64,000 bases of DNA from Microbacterium lemovicicum (GCF_003991875.1 NZ_CP031423.1:2480001-2544000), one strand, 5' to 3'. Shown: positions 51,553-61,237, counted from the stretch's first letter. The notes: generated by a model from the letters alone, not told the origin. Program-made: numbers and translations.

Positions 51553-53361
51553 ATGATCAGCGATGACCTCGCGCGCCTCCCCGTCGCCAGCACCCAGCCC
51601 GGCGACCACCCTCGGCCGCAGCTGCTGCGGGAGCGCTGGACCGATCTGTCCGGCGCGTGGGGCTTCGCCCACGACGACGCCGACATCGGGCTCGCGGCGG
51701 GGTGGCCGCGGCATCCGTCCTTCGATCGCACCATCCAGGTGCCGTTCCCGCCCGAGTCGGCGGCGTCGGGCGTCGCCGACACCGCGCACCACCGGGTGCT
51801 CTGGTACAGCCGCGAGCTGACCGCCGCCGATCTCTCCGGGACGGGCTTCGCGGAGGGCGATCGCCTCATGCTCCGCTTCGGTGCCGTGGACTACCGCTGC
51901 CGCGTGTGGGTCGACGGGCAGATGGTCGGCGAGCACGAGGGCGGGCACACGCCGTTCTCGTTCGACGTGACCGATGTGCTCTCCGACACGGCGACGCACA
52001 CCGTCGTCGTCCGCGCGGAGGACGACCCGGAGGACGTGGCGCAGCCCCGTGGCAAGCAGGACTGGCGCGAACACCCGCACGTGATCTGGTACCACCGCAC
52101 GAGCGGCATCTGGCAGCCGGTGTGGCTGGAGGCGGTTCCGGCCGTCGCCGTGACGCACCTGCACTGGATCGCGGACGTGCGCGCGGCATCCGCCCGCGTC
52201 CGCATCCGGCTGTCGCGGGTGCCGTCCGAAGCGCTCCCGGTGGAGGTCGTCCTGCGCGACGGCGACGTCGAGCTCGGGCGGACGTCGACCACCACCAGGC
52301 GCGACGAGCTCGACGTCTCCGTGGCGATTCCCGCGCTCACGAACGGCCAGGCGTACGAGGAGCTGTTGTGGGCGCCCGAGCACCCGCGGCTCATCGACGC
52401 GGTCGTCGCGGTGGGCGGTGACGCCGTGTCGTCCTACCTCGGGCTGCGCACCGCGGAGGTGGGAGCCGGCCGCTTCCTGCTCAACGACCTCCCCTTCTCC
52501 GTCCGCTCGGTGCTGAGCCAGGGGTACTGGCCGGAGTCGCACCTCGCGGCACCGTCCGCCGACGCCCTGCGCGCGGAGGTGCAGCTGATCAAAGACCTCG
52601 GCTTCACGGCGGCGCGCGTGCACCAGAAGTTCGAGGATCCCCGCTTCCTCCACTGGGCGGATCGCCTGGGACTGCTCGTCTGGGGCGAGGCTCCCGCGAC
52701 CTTCGCCTTCACGCCCACGGCGGTCGCCCGGTCGGTGCGCGAGTGGCTCGAGGTGGTCGACCGCGACTTCTCGCACCCGTCGATCGTCACCTGGGTGCCG
52801 CTGAACGAGAGCTGGGGCATCCCGCACGTCTCCCGTGACGAGCGGATGCGGCACTACGCCCGTTCCCTCGTCGGCCTCACGAAGGCGCTCGACCCGACGC
52901 GTCCGGTCGTCTCCAACGACGGCTGGGAGCAGGTCGACACCGACATCGTGGCGATCCACGACTACGCGTCGGACCCGGAGGTGCTCGCTGCGCGCTACCG
53001 CGACCGCGCGGCCGTCGATGCCATGATCGCGGGCGTCGGGCCGGCCGGCCGGCGACTGGTGCTGACCGGCGACGTCGCCGACGCCCCGATCATGCTCACC
53101 GAGTTCGGCGGCATCTCGTTCCACGTCGACGCGGCCGAAGGCTCCTGGGGATACTCCGCCGCCCGCTCGGCGGAGGACTTCGATGCGCGGCTCTCGGGCC
53201 TGCTCGACGCCGTCCACGCGAGCGGCGTGCTCGCCGGGTTCTGCTACACCCAGCTCACCGACACCCTGCAGGAGACGAACGGCCTGGTCGGCGCGGATCG
53301 GGTGCCGAAGCTGCCGATCGAACGGCTGCGCGAGATCATCACCGGGACGCGCGCGGAGTGA
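51553..53361 (+). CDS. Glycoside hydrolase family 2 (beta-galactosidase/glucuronidase-like)
   Basis: 602 residues from ATG 51553 (ATG 51541 would add 4). The order is a jelly-roll sugar-binding domain (RLMLRFGAVDYRCRVWVDGQ), an Ig-like domain and a TIM barrel from about 295. The acid/base Glu is in WVPLNESWGIP and the nucleophile in IMLTEFGG. GH2 members act on beta-galactosides, glucuronides or mannosides; specificity is not clear. The enzyme lacks a signal peptide, so it is cytoplasmic. It is bracketed by palindromic elements. No transporter is adjacent. Confidence 0.92.
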   Translation: MISDDLARLPVASTQPGDHPRPQLLRERWTDLSGAWGFAHDDADIGLAAGWPRHPSFDRTIQVPFPPESAASGVADTAHHRVLWYSRELTAADLSGTGFAEGDRLMLRFGAVDYRCRVWVDGQMVGEHEGGHTPFSFDVTDVLSDTATHTVVVRAEDDPEDVAQPRGKQDWREHPHVIWYHRTSGIWQPVWLEAVPAVAVTHLHWIADVRAASARVRIRLSRVPSEALPVEVVLRDGDVELGRTSTTTRRDELDVSVAIPALTNGQAYEELLWAPEHPRLIDAVVAVGGDAVSSYLGLRTAEVGAGRFLLNDLPFSVRSVLSQGYWPESHLAAPSADALRAEVQLIKDLGFTAARVHQKFEDPRFLHWADRLGLLVWGEAPATFAFTPTAVARSVREWLEVVDRDFSHPSIVTWVPLNESWGIPHVSRDERMRHYARSLVGLTKALDPTRPVVSNDGWEQVDTDIVAIHDYASDPEVLAARYRDRAAVDAMIAGVGPAGRRLVLTGDVADAPIMLTEFGGISFHVDAAEGSWGYSAARSAEDFDARLSGLLDAVHASGVLAGFCYTQLTDTLQETNGLVGADRVPKLPIERLREIITGTRAE

Positions 53362-53395
53362 CCCCTTCGCGGGTGTCGCTGCCGCAGCATCCGCT

Positions 53396-53449
53396 CACCT
53401 GACGCGAACTGCGGTCACCGGCGGGACTTCCGGCAGCGCGCGTCAGGTG
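53396..53449. repeat. Palindromic unit A1
   Basis: 54 bp. Termini CACCTGACGCG and CGCGTCAGGTG pair perfectly over 11 bp; inner CTGC and GCAG extend the stem. Confidence 0.85.
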
Positions 53450-53547
53450 AATAGACGGATGCTGCGCCTGCGGGTGTGCGTCACGTCGGCGCTTCGGGAC
53501 GCGCGCGGAGTGACCCCTTCGCGGGTGCCGCAGCCGCCGCCTCCGCT

Positions 53548-53602
53548 CACCTGACGCGATCTGCGGTCACGCGGCGGCGATTACGGCAGCTCGCGTCAGG
53601 TG
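53548..53602. repeat. Palindromic unit B1
   Basis: 55 bp, the same termini with interior ATCTGCGGTCACGCGG. 152 bp after A1. Confidence 0.85.
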
Positions 53603-53700
53603 AATCGACGGATGCCGCGCCTGCGGGTGTGCGTCACGTCGGCGCTTCGGGACGCGAGCGAAGTGACCCCCTCGCGGGTGCCGGGGCCGCAGCATCCGCT

Positions 53701-53754
53701 CACCTGACGCGAACTGCGGTCACCGGCGGGACTTCCGGCAGCGCGCGTCAGGTG
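53701..53754. repeat. Palindromic unit A2
   Basis: Identical to A1 over its whole length; the 152 bp starting here match those of A1 with one difference. Confidence 0.85.
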
Positions 53755-53852
53755 AATAGACGGATGCTGCGCCTGCGGGTGTGCGTCACGTCGGCGCTTC
53801 GGGACGCGCGCGGAGTGACCCCTTCGCGGGTGCCGCAGCCGCCGCATCCGCT

Positions 53853-53907
53853 CACCTGACGCGATCTGCGGTCACGCGGCGGCGATTACGGCAGCTCGCG
53901 TCAGGTG
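53853..53907. repeat. Palindromic unit B2
   Basis: Identical to B1 over its 55 bp; sequence diverges after it. Confidence 0.85.
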
Positions 53908-53968
53908 AATCGACGGATACTGCGGGTGCGGGTGCGCGTCACGTTGGTGCTTCGGGATCCGCACCCGT

Positions 53969-54023
53969 CACGTGACGCGATCTGCGGTCACCGGCGGGAA
54001 ATTCCGGCAGCTCGCGTCACCTG
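53969..54023. repeat. Palindromic unit C, divergent
   Basis: Termini CACGTGACGCG and CGCGTCACCTG no longer match at the outer end; the interior is a mixture of A and B. Spacing is 116 bp. Confidence 0.75.
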
Positions 54024-54033
54024 AGCCCGCGGC

Positions 54034-55260
54034 TCAGAGAGTGCGGCCGAAGGGCCGCACGTCCGGACCCGAGGGAAGCGGGGTGAAGCCGACACGCGGG
54101 TAGAAGGCGGCAGCGCCGGCGTTGTCGGCGCCCGCGACGAGGTGCACGCCGGGCACCCCCGCCCGGCGCAGGTCGTCGACGAGGGTGTCGATCAGCCGTC
54201 GACCCCACCCCTGGCCCTGCAGCTCCGGCAGGAGGTCGATGTGCAGGTGGGCGGGATACTCGGCCGCGTACGGCTCCGCCCCGCGCCCGCGTCCGGCGGC
54301 GTAGCGCAGCAGCCCCTCCTGCCGCGGCGGACCCGGCTCCCACCGGCCCGCCCGCTCGGGCCACCACTCGTCGCGGAACCACGCCTCGAACGCGACCGTG
54401 TCGGGCGTTCCGACGGTGTACCCCTTGACGCGGCCGCTCTCGGAGCGCACGACCGACGCGAACTCCGGATGCCGCACCACGTACGGCAGCACGAAGATCT
54501 CGGCCCAGAGACGGTCGTCGGGCAGCATCCCGGTCGCGTCGGCTCCGGCATCCGCCGTGCGCACGCAGATCTCGACCAGGTCGTCGTCGTCGCCGGGCCG
54601 GTACCGATCGAGGCGATTCCCGTGCGGCTCCGGCCGCCGGTCGACGCGGTTCCCCTGCGGCTCCAGGCGCGCGTCGACGCGGTACCCCTGGCGCTGCGAG
54701 CGCCGGTCGACGTCCGCCCCCGACCACAGATCGCCGCACTCGACCGCGAGGGCGCCGTGTGCGCGGAGGTAGGGGCCGGCGCCGCGATCCCCCACGACGG
54801 TCGCCGCCAGCGCCTCCCAGTGATCCCGGCCGATCAGCACGGGGTGGCCCGGGTCACCGCGGTACACCGCCCGGGCCAGCGCTGAGCTCAGCGGACCGGC
54901 GACGGCCGCGACGACGCGGGTCGCCGCATCCGCCACCGCCGCCGGCGTGTCCACCGGCGTCACCACGAGGGCGTCGCCGGGAAGAGCGGATGCTGCGCCC
55001 AGCCCCGCGCGCAGCGACGCCCCGAGTCCGTCGCGCCAGTCGTCGACGAGGACGGCGGTCGCCCCGTGCGGCACAAGGGACACGGCCTCGTCGGCACCGG
55101 CTCCGAGCGTCACCAGCACCGTTGCGCACCCGGCGTCGCGCAGCATCCGCACTGCGAGTTCGACCCACGGCGTGCCGTCGTCCTCGCGGGCGAGTGCCTT
55201 GGGTCCGCCGAAGCGCGAGCCGGCACCGGCGGCGAGCACGAGTCCGATCACACCAGGCAT
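54034..55260 (-). CDS. MobA-like nucleotidyltransferase fused to GNAT domain
   Basis: 408 residues. Residues 1-185 are a MobA/MocA-type NTP transferase: LAAGAGSRFGGPKAL at 8-22, TPVDTP near 101 and GDPGHPVLIGRDHW, expected to add a nucleotide to molybdopterin. Three 11-residue repeats at 187-219 (RSQRQGYRVDA, RLEPQGNRVDR, RPEPHGNRLDR) form a linker. Residues 220-408 are a GNAT with the acetyl-CoA loop LLPELQGQGWGRRLID and FYPRVGFTPL. No frameshift is seen. TAGCGT lies 6 nt before the ATG. It is divergent from xdhC, so cofactor supply for the hydroxylase is likely; the GNAT role is unknown. Confidence 0.85.
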   Translation of the reverse strand: MPGVIGLVLAAGAGSRFGGPKALAREDDGTPWVELAVRMLRDAGCATVLVTLGAGADEAVSLVPHGATAVLVDDWRDGLGASLRAGLGAASALPGDALVVTPVDTPAAVADAATRVVAAVAGPLSSALARAVYRGDPGHPVLIGRDHWEALAATVVGDRGAGPYLRAHGALAVECGDLWSGADVDRRSQRQGYRVDARLEPQGNRVDRRPEPHGNRLDRYRPGDDDDLVEICVRTADAGADATGMLPDDRLWAEIFVLPYVVRHPEFASVVRSESGRVKGYTVGTPDTVAFEAWFRDEWWPERAGRWEPGPPRQEGLLRYAAGRGRGAEPYAAEYPAHLHIDLLPELQGQGWGRRLIDTLVDDLRRAGVPGVHLVAGADNAGAAAFYPRVGFTPLPSGPDVRPFGRTL

Positions 55261-55266
55261 GCCCTC

Positions 55267-55272
55267 ACGCTA
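55267..55272 (-). promoter_or_regulatory. -10 box of MobA-GNAT gene, leaderless
   Basis: TAGCGT ends 6 nt before ATG 55260. It is divergent from the xdhC box. Confidence 0.5.
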
Positions 55273-55346
55273 GCCCCGCGGCGCCCGACGTCCTCGGCGC
55301 GCGCGACGGATGTCCCGCGCGTAGCCGCACCGAAACACAAGCCGTC

Positions 55347-55352
55347 TAGCGT
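55347..55352 (+). promoter_or_regulatory. -10 box of xdhC, leaderless
   Basis: TAGCGT ends 7 nt before ATG 55360. Confidence 0.5.
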
Positions 55353-55359
55353 TGCATCC

Positions 55360-56379
55360 ATGCTCGAACTCGCCGCCGCCCTCGTCCCGCGACTCCGCGC
55401 CGGCGAGCGGGTCGCCGTGATCACCGTGACGGCTGTCGCGCGCAGCGCGCCGCGCGGTACCGGGTCGTCGATGGCCGTCACCGCCGGGGGCGACGTGATC
55501 GGCTCGATCTCGGGCGGGTGCGTGGAGGAGGATGCCGTCATGCTGGGCCTGCGCGCCCTGTCGACGGGATCGGGACTCGCCGCGTCCTTCGGCTTCACCG
55601 CGGAGGCGGCCCACGCGGCCGGCCTCGCGTGCGGCGGGGCGATCGAGGTCGTCGCCTATCCGCTCTCCGGCGAGGACACTGTCGCCATGGCCGCGCTGGA
55701 GGCGGCGCTGCGCGACGAGCCGACCGCGCTCGGACTCGTCGTCCGCGACGGCGCCGCCGCCCCGCTCGGCACCCTCCTGTCCGTATCGGCGGAGGAGGGC
55801 GTGCTCACGCTCTCGCACGCACCGCGGGCGCGCCTCGTCATCCTCGGCGCCGGCGACCACGCCGCCGCCCTGTGCCGCGTCGCGGCGGCGGCCGGGTTCG
55901 CCGTGACCGTGTGCGACGGCTGGGGACTCCTCGTCACGCCCGAGCGCTTCCCCGACGCCGACCGGCTCGTCGTCCAGGCGCCCGACCAGTACCTGCGCAC
56001 GTCGGCCGACGAGTTCGACGCCCGCACCGCGATCTGCGTGCTCACCCACGACGAGCGCGTCGACATCCCCGCCCTCGCCGTCGCGCTGCGGCTGCCGGTC
56101 GCGTTCGTCGGCGCGATGGGCGCCCGCTCCACGGTCGGACGGCGGGCCGGGATGCTGCGCGAGGCCGGACTCGACGACGACGAGCTCGCGCGGCTGCACT
56201 CGCCGCTCGGGCTCGACCTGGGCGGGGAGAGCCCCGAGGAGACGGCCGTCGCGATCTTGGCCGAGATCATCGCTGGCCGGCGATCTGGCTCGGGTCTGCC
56301 CCTGCGCGCGCTGTCCACGCCGATCCACGGCGACCCGAACGCGTCCTGCGCCGCTCCCCGGGTCGGGGAGCGCGCGTGA
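55360..56379 (+). CDS. xdhC: XdhC-family molybdenum cofactor chaperone
   Basis: 339 residues. XdhC proteins bind molybdenum cofactor, help add the terminal sulfido ligand and insert it into hydroxylases. The N-terminal domain shows PRGTGSSMAVTAGGDVIGSISGGCVEEDAV, then CGGAIEV; the C-terminal Rossmann domain shows LVILGAGDHAAALCRVAAA, HDERVDIPALAVALRL and YVGAMG-like FVGAMGARST. The ATG at 55360 is supported by TAGCGT 7 nt upstream. A 157-nt gap separates it from the FAD subunit gene. Confidence 0.92.
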   Translation: MLELAAALVPRLRAGERVAVITVTAVARSAPRGTGSSMAVTAGGDVIGSISGGCVEEDAVMLGLRALSTGSGLAASFGFTAEAAHAAGLACGGAIEVVAYPLSGEDTVAMAALEAALRDEPTALGLVVRDGAAAPLGTLLSVSAEEGVLTLSHAPRARLVILGAGDHAAALCRVAAAAGFAVTVCDGWGLLVTPERFPDADRLVVQAPDQYLRTSADEFDARTAICVLTHDERVDIPALAVALRLPVAFVGAMGARSTVGRRAGMLREAGLDDDELARLHSPLGLDLGGESPEETAVAILAEIIAGRRSGSGLPLRALSTPIHGDPNASCAAPRVGERA

Positions 56380-56536
56380 CCGTGGACGCCGGGACGCCGC
56401 GCGGAAGCGGGGCATCCGCCGGACCCTGATGGCGCAGAACGGCCAGGAAACATCGGGGTAACCGACCGGTGCTTCACTGACAGCACGGCGCGCACACCTC
56501 GACGCGCACCCGCACATCGGCTCGGAAGGGGGCATC

Positions 56537-57349
56537 GTGGACATCCACACCGTCACGAGCTTCCGCAGCGCCCGCACGCGCGCCGACCTCGCGCTCGCGC
56601 CGGGCGAGACCCTGCTCGGCGGCGGCACCTGGCTGATGAGCGAGCCGCAGCCCGGCACGACCGGTTTCGTCGACCTCACCACGATGGACTGGCCCGACCT
56701 CGAGGTCACCCCCGCAGGGCTCCGGATCGGCGCCACCTGCACCATCGCCCGCTTCGTCGCCTGGGCGCATCACGAGGCGCCGTCCGACTGGCCGGCGACG
56801 GCGATGATCCCGGATGCCGCGAACGCCCTGCTCGCGAGTGCGAAGGTGTGGAACACCGCCACCGTGGGCGGCAACATCTGCCAGTCGTTCGCCGCCGCCG
56901 CGATGGTCGGCCTGACCGCCGGCTTGGACGCCGAGGCGGTCGTCTGGACGCCCGACGGCGGCGAGCGCCGCGAGCCCGTCGCGACCCTCGTCACCGGCAA
57001 CCAGCAGAACTCCCTCGCTCGGGGAGAGGTGCTGCGCGCCGTCGAGATCCCGGTCGCGGCCCTGCGCTCGCGGTTCGTGCTGCGCAAGATCGCCCTCGCC
57101 GAGTACGGCCGCTCCGGCGCGGTCGTGACGGGTCGCGTCGACTCCGACGGCACCTCGGTGTTCGGCATCACCGCGGCCACGTGGGCGCCGACCGTGCTGC
57201 GCTTCGCCGTGCTGCCCGATCGCGCCGCGCTGCGCGCCGCAGTCGATGCGGCGTCCGGCTACTACAGCGATCCGCTGGGCTCGGCCGACTGGCGCCGAGG
57301 CGTCAGCGGCGTGCTCGCGGAGCGCATCCGGACGGAGCTGCCGGCATGA
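56537..57349 (+). CDS. xdhB: Molybdenum hydroxylase FAD subunit
   Basis: 270 residues from the GTG at 56537, with GGAAGGGGG upstream. The FAD-binding fold of the CO-dehydrogenase/xanthine-dehydrogenase medium subunit is seen in [11 protein letters not shown] (about 26-36), [15 protein letters not shown] near 111-125 and a C-terminal CO_deh_flav_C region with [18 protein letters not shown]. It passes electrons from the iron-sulfur centres to NAD or another acceptor. Its stop overlaps the next gene as ATGA, so the subunits are made together. Confidence 0.92.
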   Translation: MDIHTVTSFRSARTRADLALAPGETLLGGGTWLMSEPQPGTTGFVDLTTMDWPDLEVTPAGLRIGATCTIARFVAWAHHEAPSDWPATAMIPDAANALLASAKVWNTATVGGNICQSFAAAAMVGLTAGLDAEAVVWTPDGGERREPVATLVTGNQQNSLARGEVLRAVEIPVAALRSRFVLRKIALAEYGRSGAVVTGRVDSDGTSVFGITAATWAPTVLRFAVLPDRAALRAAVDAASGYYSDPLGSADWRRGVSGVLAERIRTELPA

Positions 57350-60201
57350 GGTTCGAGGTCAACGGTCACGAGATCGAGGCCGACCCGCGGCCGGGCCAGT
57401 CGCTGCGGACCCTCCTGCGCGAGCACGGGCACAGCGAGGTGAAGAAGGGCTGCGACGCCGGCGACTGCGGCGCGTGCGGCGTGATCCTCGACGGGGAGCC
57501 GGTGCATTCGTGCATCATCCCGGCGATGCGGATGCCGGGGCGCTCGGTGACCACGGCGGCCGGGCTGGCCGACGGCGACGACCTGCATCCGGTGCAGGAG
57601 GCGATCGCGTCGGGCTTCGGCTTCCAGTGCGGCTTCTGCACTCCGGGCATGACCGTGACCGCTTCCACTCTGACCGCCGACGACCTCCCCGACCTCGACC
57701 GCACCCTGCGCGGCAACCTCTGCCGGTGCACGGGCTACCGCCCGATCCGCGAGGCGATCCGCGCGTCGGTGCTCGGCCCCGTGCGCGAGACGGGCGCCGC
57801 GGCGGGGAGCTCCGCGGGCGCCGGGCACGCGACCTGCGAGCACCCCGCCCCCGTGACCGGCGGCGTGGGCGCCTCTGTCGCGCCGCCGGCCGCGCGACGG
57901 ATCGTGCAGGGCCTCGAGCCGTTCACGTTCGACGAGCCGGTGCCGGCCGATGCGGTCCGGGCCGCGGAGGGCACCCTCGTGCTGCGGGTGCTGGGATCTC
58001 CGCACGCGCACGCCCGCGTCAGGTCGATCGACACGGCCGCGGCGTCGGCCGTCCCGGGAGTCGTCGCGGTGCTGACCTCCGCCGACGCCCCCGCCGTGCG
58101 CTTCTCCACCGCCCGCCACCATCACCGCACCGACGACGCCGACGACACGCGGATGATCGACGACGTGCTGCGCTTCGTCGGCCAGCGGGTGGCCGTCGTC
58201 GTCGCCGAGAGCGCGGGCGCGGCCGAAGCCGGGTGCCGCGCGCTGCAGGTCGAGTACGAGGTGCTGCCGGCCGTGTTCGACCCGGAGGAGGCGCGCTCCC
58301 CCGGCGCTCCCCTGCTGCATCCCGACCGCACGCCGGACGACCGTGTGGCCGACGCCGCGCGCAACGTCGTCGCCGTGCTGCACGAGGAGGTCGGCGGCGA
58401 CGTCGCCGCCGCCCTCGCCGGCAGTGCCGTGCGCGTCGACGGCACCTGGCAGACCAGCCGTGTCTCGCACGCGCAGCTCGAGACCCACGGCGCTCTCGGC
58501 TGGGTCGACGCCGACGGGCGCCTGGTCATCCGCTCCAGCACCCAGGTGCCGTTCCTGACGCGCGACGAGCTCGCCCGCGTGCTCGACCTCGACCCCGACG
58601 GGGTGCGGGTGCTGACCGCACGTGTGGGCGGCGGCTTCGGCGGCAAGCAGGAGATCTTCGCCGAAGACCTCGTCGCCCTCGCCGTCCTGCGCACCGGACG
58701 ACCCGTGGCCTATGAGTTCTCGCGCACCGAGGAGTTCCTCCGCTCCTCCGTGCGCCACCCGATGCGCGTGTCGGTCTCGCTCGGCGCCGACGCCGACGGC
58801 CGCCTCACCGCCATGCACGTCGACGTCCTGAGTGACACCGGCGCCTACGGCAACCACGCCGCCGGGGTCATGTTCCACGGCGTGGCCGAGTCGACCCTCG
58901 TCTACCGCTCCCCCGTGCGGCGCATCGACGCGGAGGCCGTCTACACGAACACCATCCCGTCCGGCGCCTTCCGCGGCTACGGCCTCGGTCAGGTGATGCT
59001 GGGCGTCGAGTCGGCCCTCGACCTGCTCGCCGAACGCCTCGGCATCGACCCGTTCGAGCTGCGCCGCCGCAACGTCGTCCGCGAGGGCGACCCGCTGCAT
59101 CCCGGCACCGAGGACGACGTCGACGCGCTGCCCGCCGATGCGCACGAGGACGACCTCGTCTGGGGCAGCTACGGACTGGACCAGTGCCTCGACCTCGCCG
59201 AGCGGGCCCTCCGCCGGGGCAACGGCGCGGCGGCTCCCGACGGACCGGACTGGCGGGTCGGCGAGGGCATGGCGCTCGGGATGATCGCGACGATGGCGCC
59301 CCGCGGTCACGTCTCGCACGCGTCGGCGGCGCTCCGGCCCGACGGCACCTTCCTGCTCCGCACCGGCACGGCCGAGTTCGGCAACGGCACGACCACCGTG
59401 CTGCGCCAGATCGCGGCATCCGATCTGTCCGCCTCCTTCGACCGCCTCGAGCTGCGCACCGCCGACACCGACGCGGTGAGCCACGACACCGGCGCGTTCG
59501 CCTCAACGGGCATCACGGTCGCCGGCAAGGCGCTGCACGCGGCGTGCCTGGCACTGCGCGAGCGGATGCTGCGGCTCGCCCTCGCACGGCTGGGCGCGAG
59601 CGACGCGGGCGACGCCGAGCTGACCGCCGACGGCGTGCGGGTGGGGACGCGGCTCGTCGGCTTCGCCGACATCGTCGCCGAAGCGCCTGCCGACGAGCGC
59701 GGCGACGCCGGACTGATCGCGCACGGCGCGGAGTACGGCGATCGGCGCTCGCTCGCCTTCAACGTGCACGCGGTGCGGGTGGCGGTCGACGTCGCGACGG
59801 GCACCGTCCGCATCCTGCAGTCGGTCCACTCCGCCGACGCCGGCTTCGTGATGAACCCCGCCCAGGCCCGCGGGCAGATCGAGGGCGGCGTCGCGCAGGG
59901 CATCGGCAGCGCGCTCTACGAAGAGATCCACCTCGAGGAGGGACGCGTGCAGAACCCGGTGTTCCGGCTGTACCGCGTGCCGCAGTTCGCCGACGTGCCC
60001 GACACCGAGGTGTACTTCGCCGACACCTCCGACACGGTGGGTCCGTTCGGCGCGAAGTCGATGAGCGAGTCGCCCTACAACCCCGTCGCTCCGGCGATCG
60101 GCAACGCGATCGCCCGGGCGCTGGGAGTCCGCGGCTTCCACCAGCCGTTCTCGCGCGACCGGGTCTGGCGCCTCGCGGCGCCGCTGCGCGCGGAGGACTG
60201 A
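57346..60201 (+). CDS. Fused 2Fe-2S and molybdopterin subunit (xanthine dehydrogenase-like)
   Basis: 951 residues. The first 165 residues are a 2Fe-2S subunit: Cys36, 41, 44, 56 for the plant-type cluster and Cys95, 98, 126, 128 for the second. The rest is a molybdopterin subunit with [46 protein letters not shown] and a C-terminal Glu in [12 protein letters not shown] in place of the common KGVGEPP. Purine oxidation (hypoxanthine to urate) is the favoured role given the deaminase next door; another N-heterocycle is possible. The order FAD subunit then fused Fe-S/Mo subunit is less usual than three separate genes. Confidence 0.9.
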   Translation: MRFEVNGHEIEADPRPGQSLRTLLREHGHSEVKKGCDAGDCGACGVILDGEPVHSCIIPAMRMPGRSVTTAAGLADGDDLHPVQEAIASGFGFQCGFCTPGMTVTASTLTADDLPDLDRTLRGNLCRCTGYRPIREAIRASVLGPVRETGAAAGSSAGAGHATCEHPAPVTGGVGASVAPPAARRIVQGLEPFTFDEPVPADAVRAAEGTLVLRVLGSPHAHARVRSIDTAAASAVPGVVAVLTSADAPAVRFSTARHHHRTDDADDTRMIDDVLRFVGQRVAVVVAESAGAAEAGCRALQVEYEVLPAVFDPEEARSPGAPLLHPDRTPDDRVADAARNVVAVLHEEVGGDVAAALAGSAVRVDGTWQTSRVSHAQLETHGALGWVDADGRLVIRSSTQVPFLTRDELARVLDLDPDGVRVLTARVGGGFGGKQEIFAEDLVALAVLRTGRPVAYEFSRTEEFLRSSVRHPMRVSVSLGADADGRLTAMHVDVLSDTGAYGNHAAGVMFHGVAESTLVYRSPVRRIDAEAVYTNTIPSGAFRGYGLGQVMLGVESALDLLAERLGIDPFELRRRNVVREGDPLHPGTEDDVDALPADAHEDDLVWGSYGLDQCLDLAERALRRGNGAAAPDGPDWRVGEGMALGMIATMAPRGHVSHASAALRPDGTFLLRTGTAEFGNGTTTVLRQIAASDLSASFDRLELRTADTDAVSHDTGAFASTGITVAGKALHAACLALRERMLRLALARLGASDAGDAELTADGVRVGTRLVGFADIVAEAPADERGDAGLIAHGAEYGDRRSLAFNVHAVRVAVDVATGTVRILQSVHSADAGFVMNPAQARGQIEGGVAQGIGSALYEEIHLEEGRVQNPVFRLYRVPQFADVPDTEVYFADTSDTVGPFGAKSMSESPYNPVAPAIGNAIARALGVRGFHQPFSRDRVWRLAAPLRAED

Positions 60202-60205
60202 CCCG

Positions 60206-61237
60206 TTACTGCGGAACCGCGACGCCGTTCCCGGCGGCGTAGTCCCGCACGCGGGCGATGAAGTCCGCGCGGCGCGAGGCGGTGAGCCACGACGCCTCGA
60301 ACGAGTTGATCGCGAGACGCACGAGGTCGGCCGCGCCCAGACCCGCGTGCTCGGCGAGCGCGACGTAGTTGTCACCGACGTAGCCGCCGAAGTAAGCGGG
60401 GTCGTCGGAGTTGACCGTGACCTTCAGGCCCGCGTTCAGCAGCGAGACGATCTCGTCGGACTTCATCTGCGCCGTGACGAACGAGTTCGACACCGGGCAG
60501 GTCGTGAAGCCCAGCCCGCGCTCCTTCGCGAGCGCTACGAGGGAAGGGTCCTCCACGATGTTCGTGCCGTGGTCGATGCGGTCGACGCCGATCTGCTCGA
60601 TGACCGCACGGATGTTGTCGATGGAGCCGACCTGGTCGATGTCGCAGTGCATGGTGAGGAAGAACCCCTCCGCCTTGGCGCGGGCGAAGACCTCCGCGAA
60701 CTTCGTGGGCGGGTTGTCGCGCTCGTCGGAATCGAGACCGACGCCGACGATCCACGCCTTGTAGGGCAGCGCCTCCATGAGGGTGGCCATGGCGTACTCG
60801 GCGGAGAAGTCGCGCAGGAAGCACAGGATGAGCTCGGCCGAGATGCCCAGCTCGTCCTGCGCGCGCACGACCGCCCGACGATAGCCCGTGATGACGGTGT
60901 CGAAGGGGACACCGCGGCCGGTGTGCGCCTGCGGGTCGAAGAACATCTCGGCGTGCACGACGCCCTGTGCCGCGGCCTTCTGCAGGTACGCCCAGGCGAG
61001 GTCGTGGAAGTCCTCCGCGGCCTGCAGCACCCGCATCGCCGGGTAGTAGACGGCGAGGAAGCTCGTGAGATCGGTGAAGTCGTAGGTCGCCCGCACCTCC
61101 TCCACCGTGGTCTCGTCGAGTTCGATGCCGTTGCGGGCGGCGAGCGCGAACTTCAGCTCGGGCTCGAGGGTGCCCTCGAGGTGCAGGTGCAGCTCGGCCT
61201 TGGGCAGGCCGTGGGCGAAGGCGGCGAGATCGGTCAC
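60206..61237 (-). CDS. Adenine/adenosine deaminase
   Basis: 343 residues, a zinc TIM-barrel aminohydrolase. The metal and catalytic residues are in KAELHLHLEGT (His15, His17), a conserved His in TMHCDIDQ, the Glu/His IDHGTNIVED and TVNSDDPAYFGGYVGDNY. The SDDPAYFGG and NSFEASWL wording resembles fungal/Pseudomonas adenine deaminase more than ADA, so adenine to hypoxanthine is my preferred reading. It ends 4 nt from the convergent hydroxylase gene and lies 60 nt after an ABC permease on the same strand, which ties it to uptake. Confidence 0.88.
   Translation of the reverse strand: MTDLAAFAHGLPKAELHLHLEGTLEPELKFALAARNGIELDETTVEEVRATYDFTDLTSFLAVYYPAMRVLQAAEDFHDLAWAYLQKAAAQGVVHAEMFFDPQAHTGRGVPFDTVITGYRRAVVRAQDELGISAELILCFLRDFSAEYAMATLMEALPYKAWIVGVGLDSDERDNPPTKFAEVFARAKAEGFFLTMHCDIDQVGSIDNIRAVIEQIGVDRIDHGTNIVEDPSLVALAKERGLGFTTCPVSNSFVTAQMKSDEIVSLLNAGLKVTVNSDDPAYFGGYVGDNYVALAEHAGLGAADLVRLAINSFEASWLTASRRADFIARVRDYAAGNGVAVPQ

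Larger units (their letters stand above)
53362..54033. other. 672-bp repeat-filled gap
   Basis: Between the convergent GH2 and MobA-GNAT genes, this stretch consists almost wholly of alternating A and B palindromic units spaced about 152 bp, then a shorter fifth. Reading frames through it translate the repeats and have no ribosome site. Confidence 0.8.

Noticed and set aside
53476..53975. Plus-strand frames with repeated peptides such as HVGASGRARSDPFAG
   Set aside because: They translate the palindromic repeats; there is no ribosome site and the repeats explain them fully.
53396..54023. CRISPR array
   Set aside because: Units are palindromes of 54-55 bp at 152-bp spacing, with repeated rather than unique sequence between, and no cas gene is present.
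51431..54023. A composite transposon around GH2
   Set aside because: No transposase and no target-site duplication are visible; kept only as a cassette hypothesis.
54604..54702. Frameshift joining two separate genes (MobA-like and GNAT)
   Set aside because: The frame is continuous, the joint is an in-frame 33-bp repeat, and no start or ribosome site is seen for a separate GNAT gene; a sequencing error is still possible.
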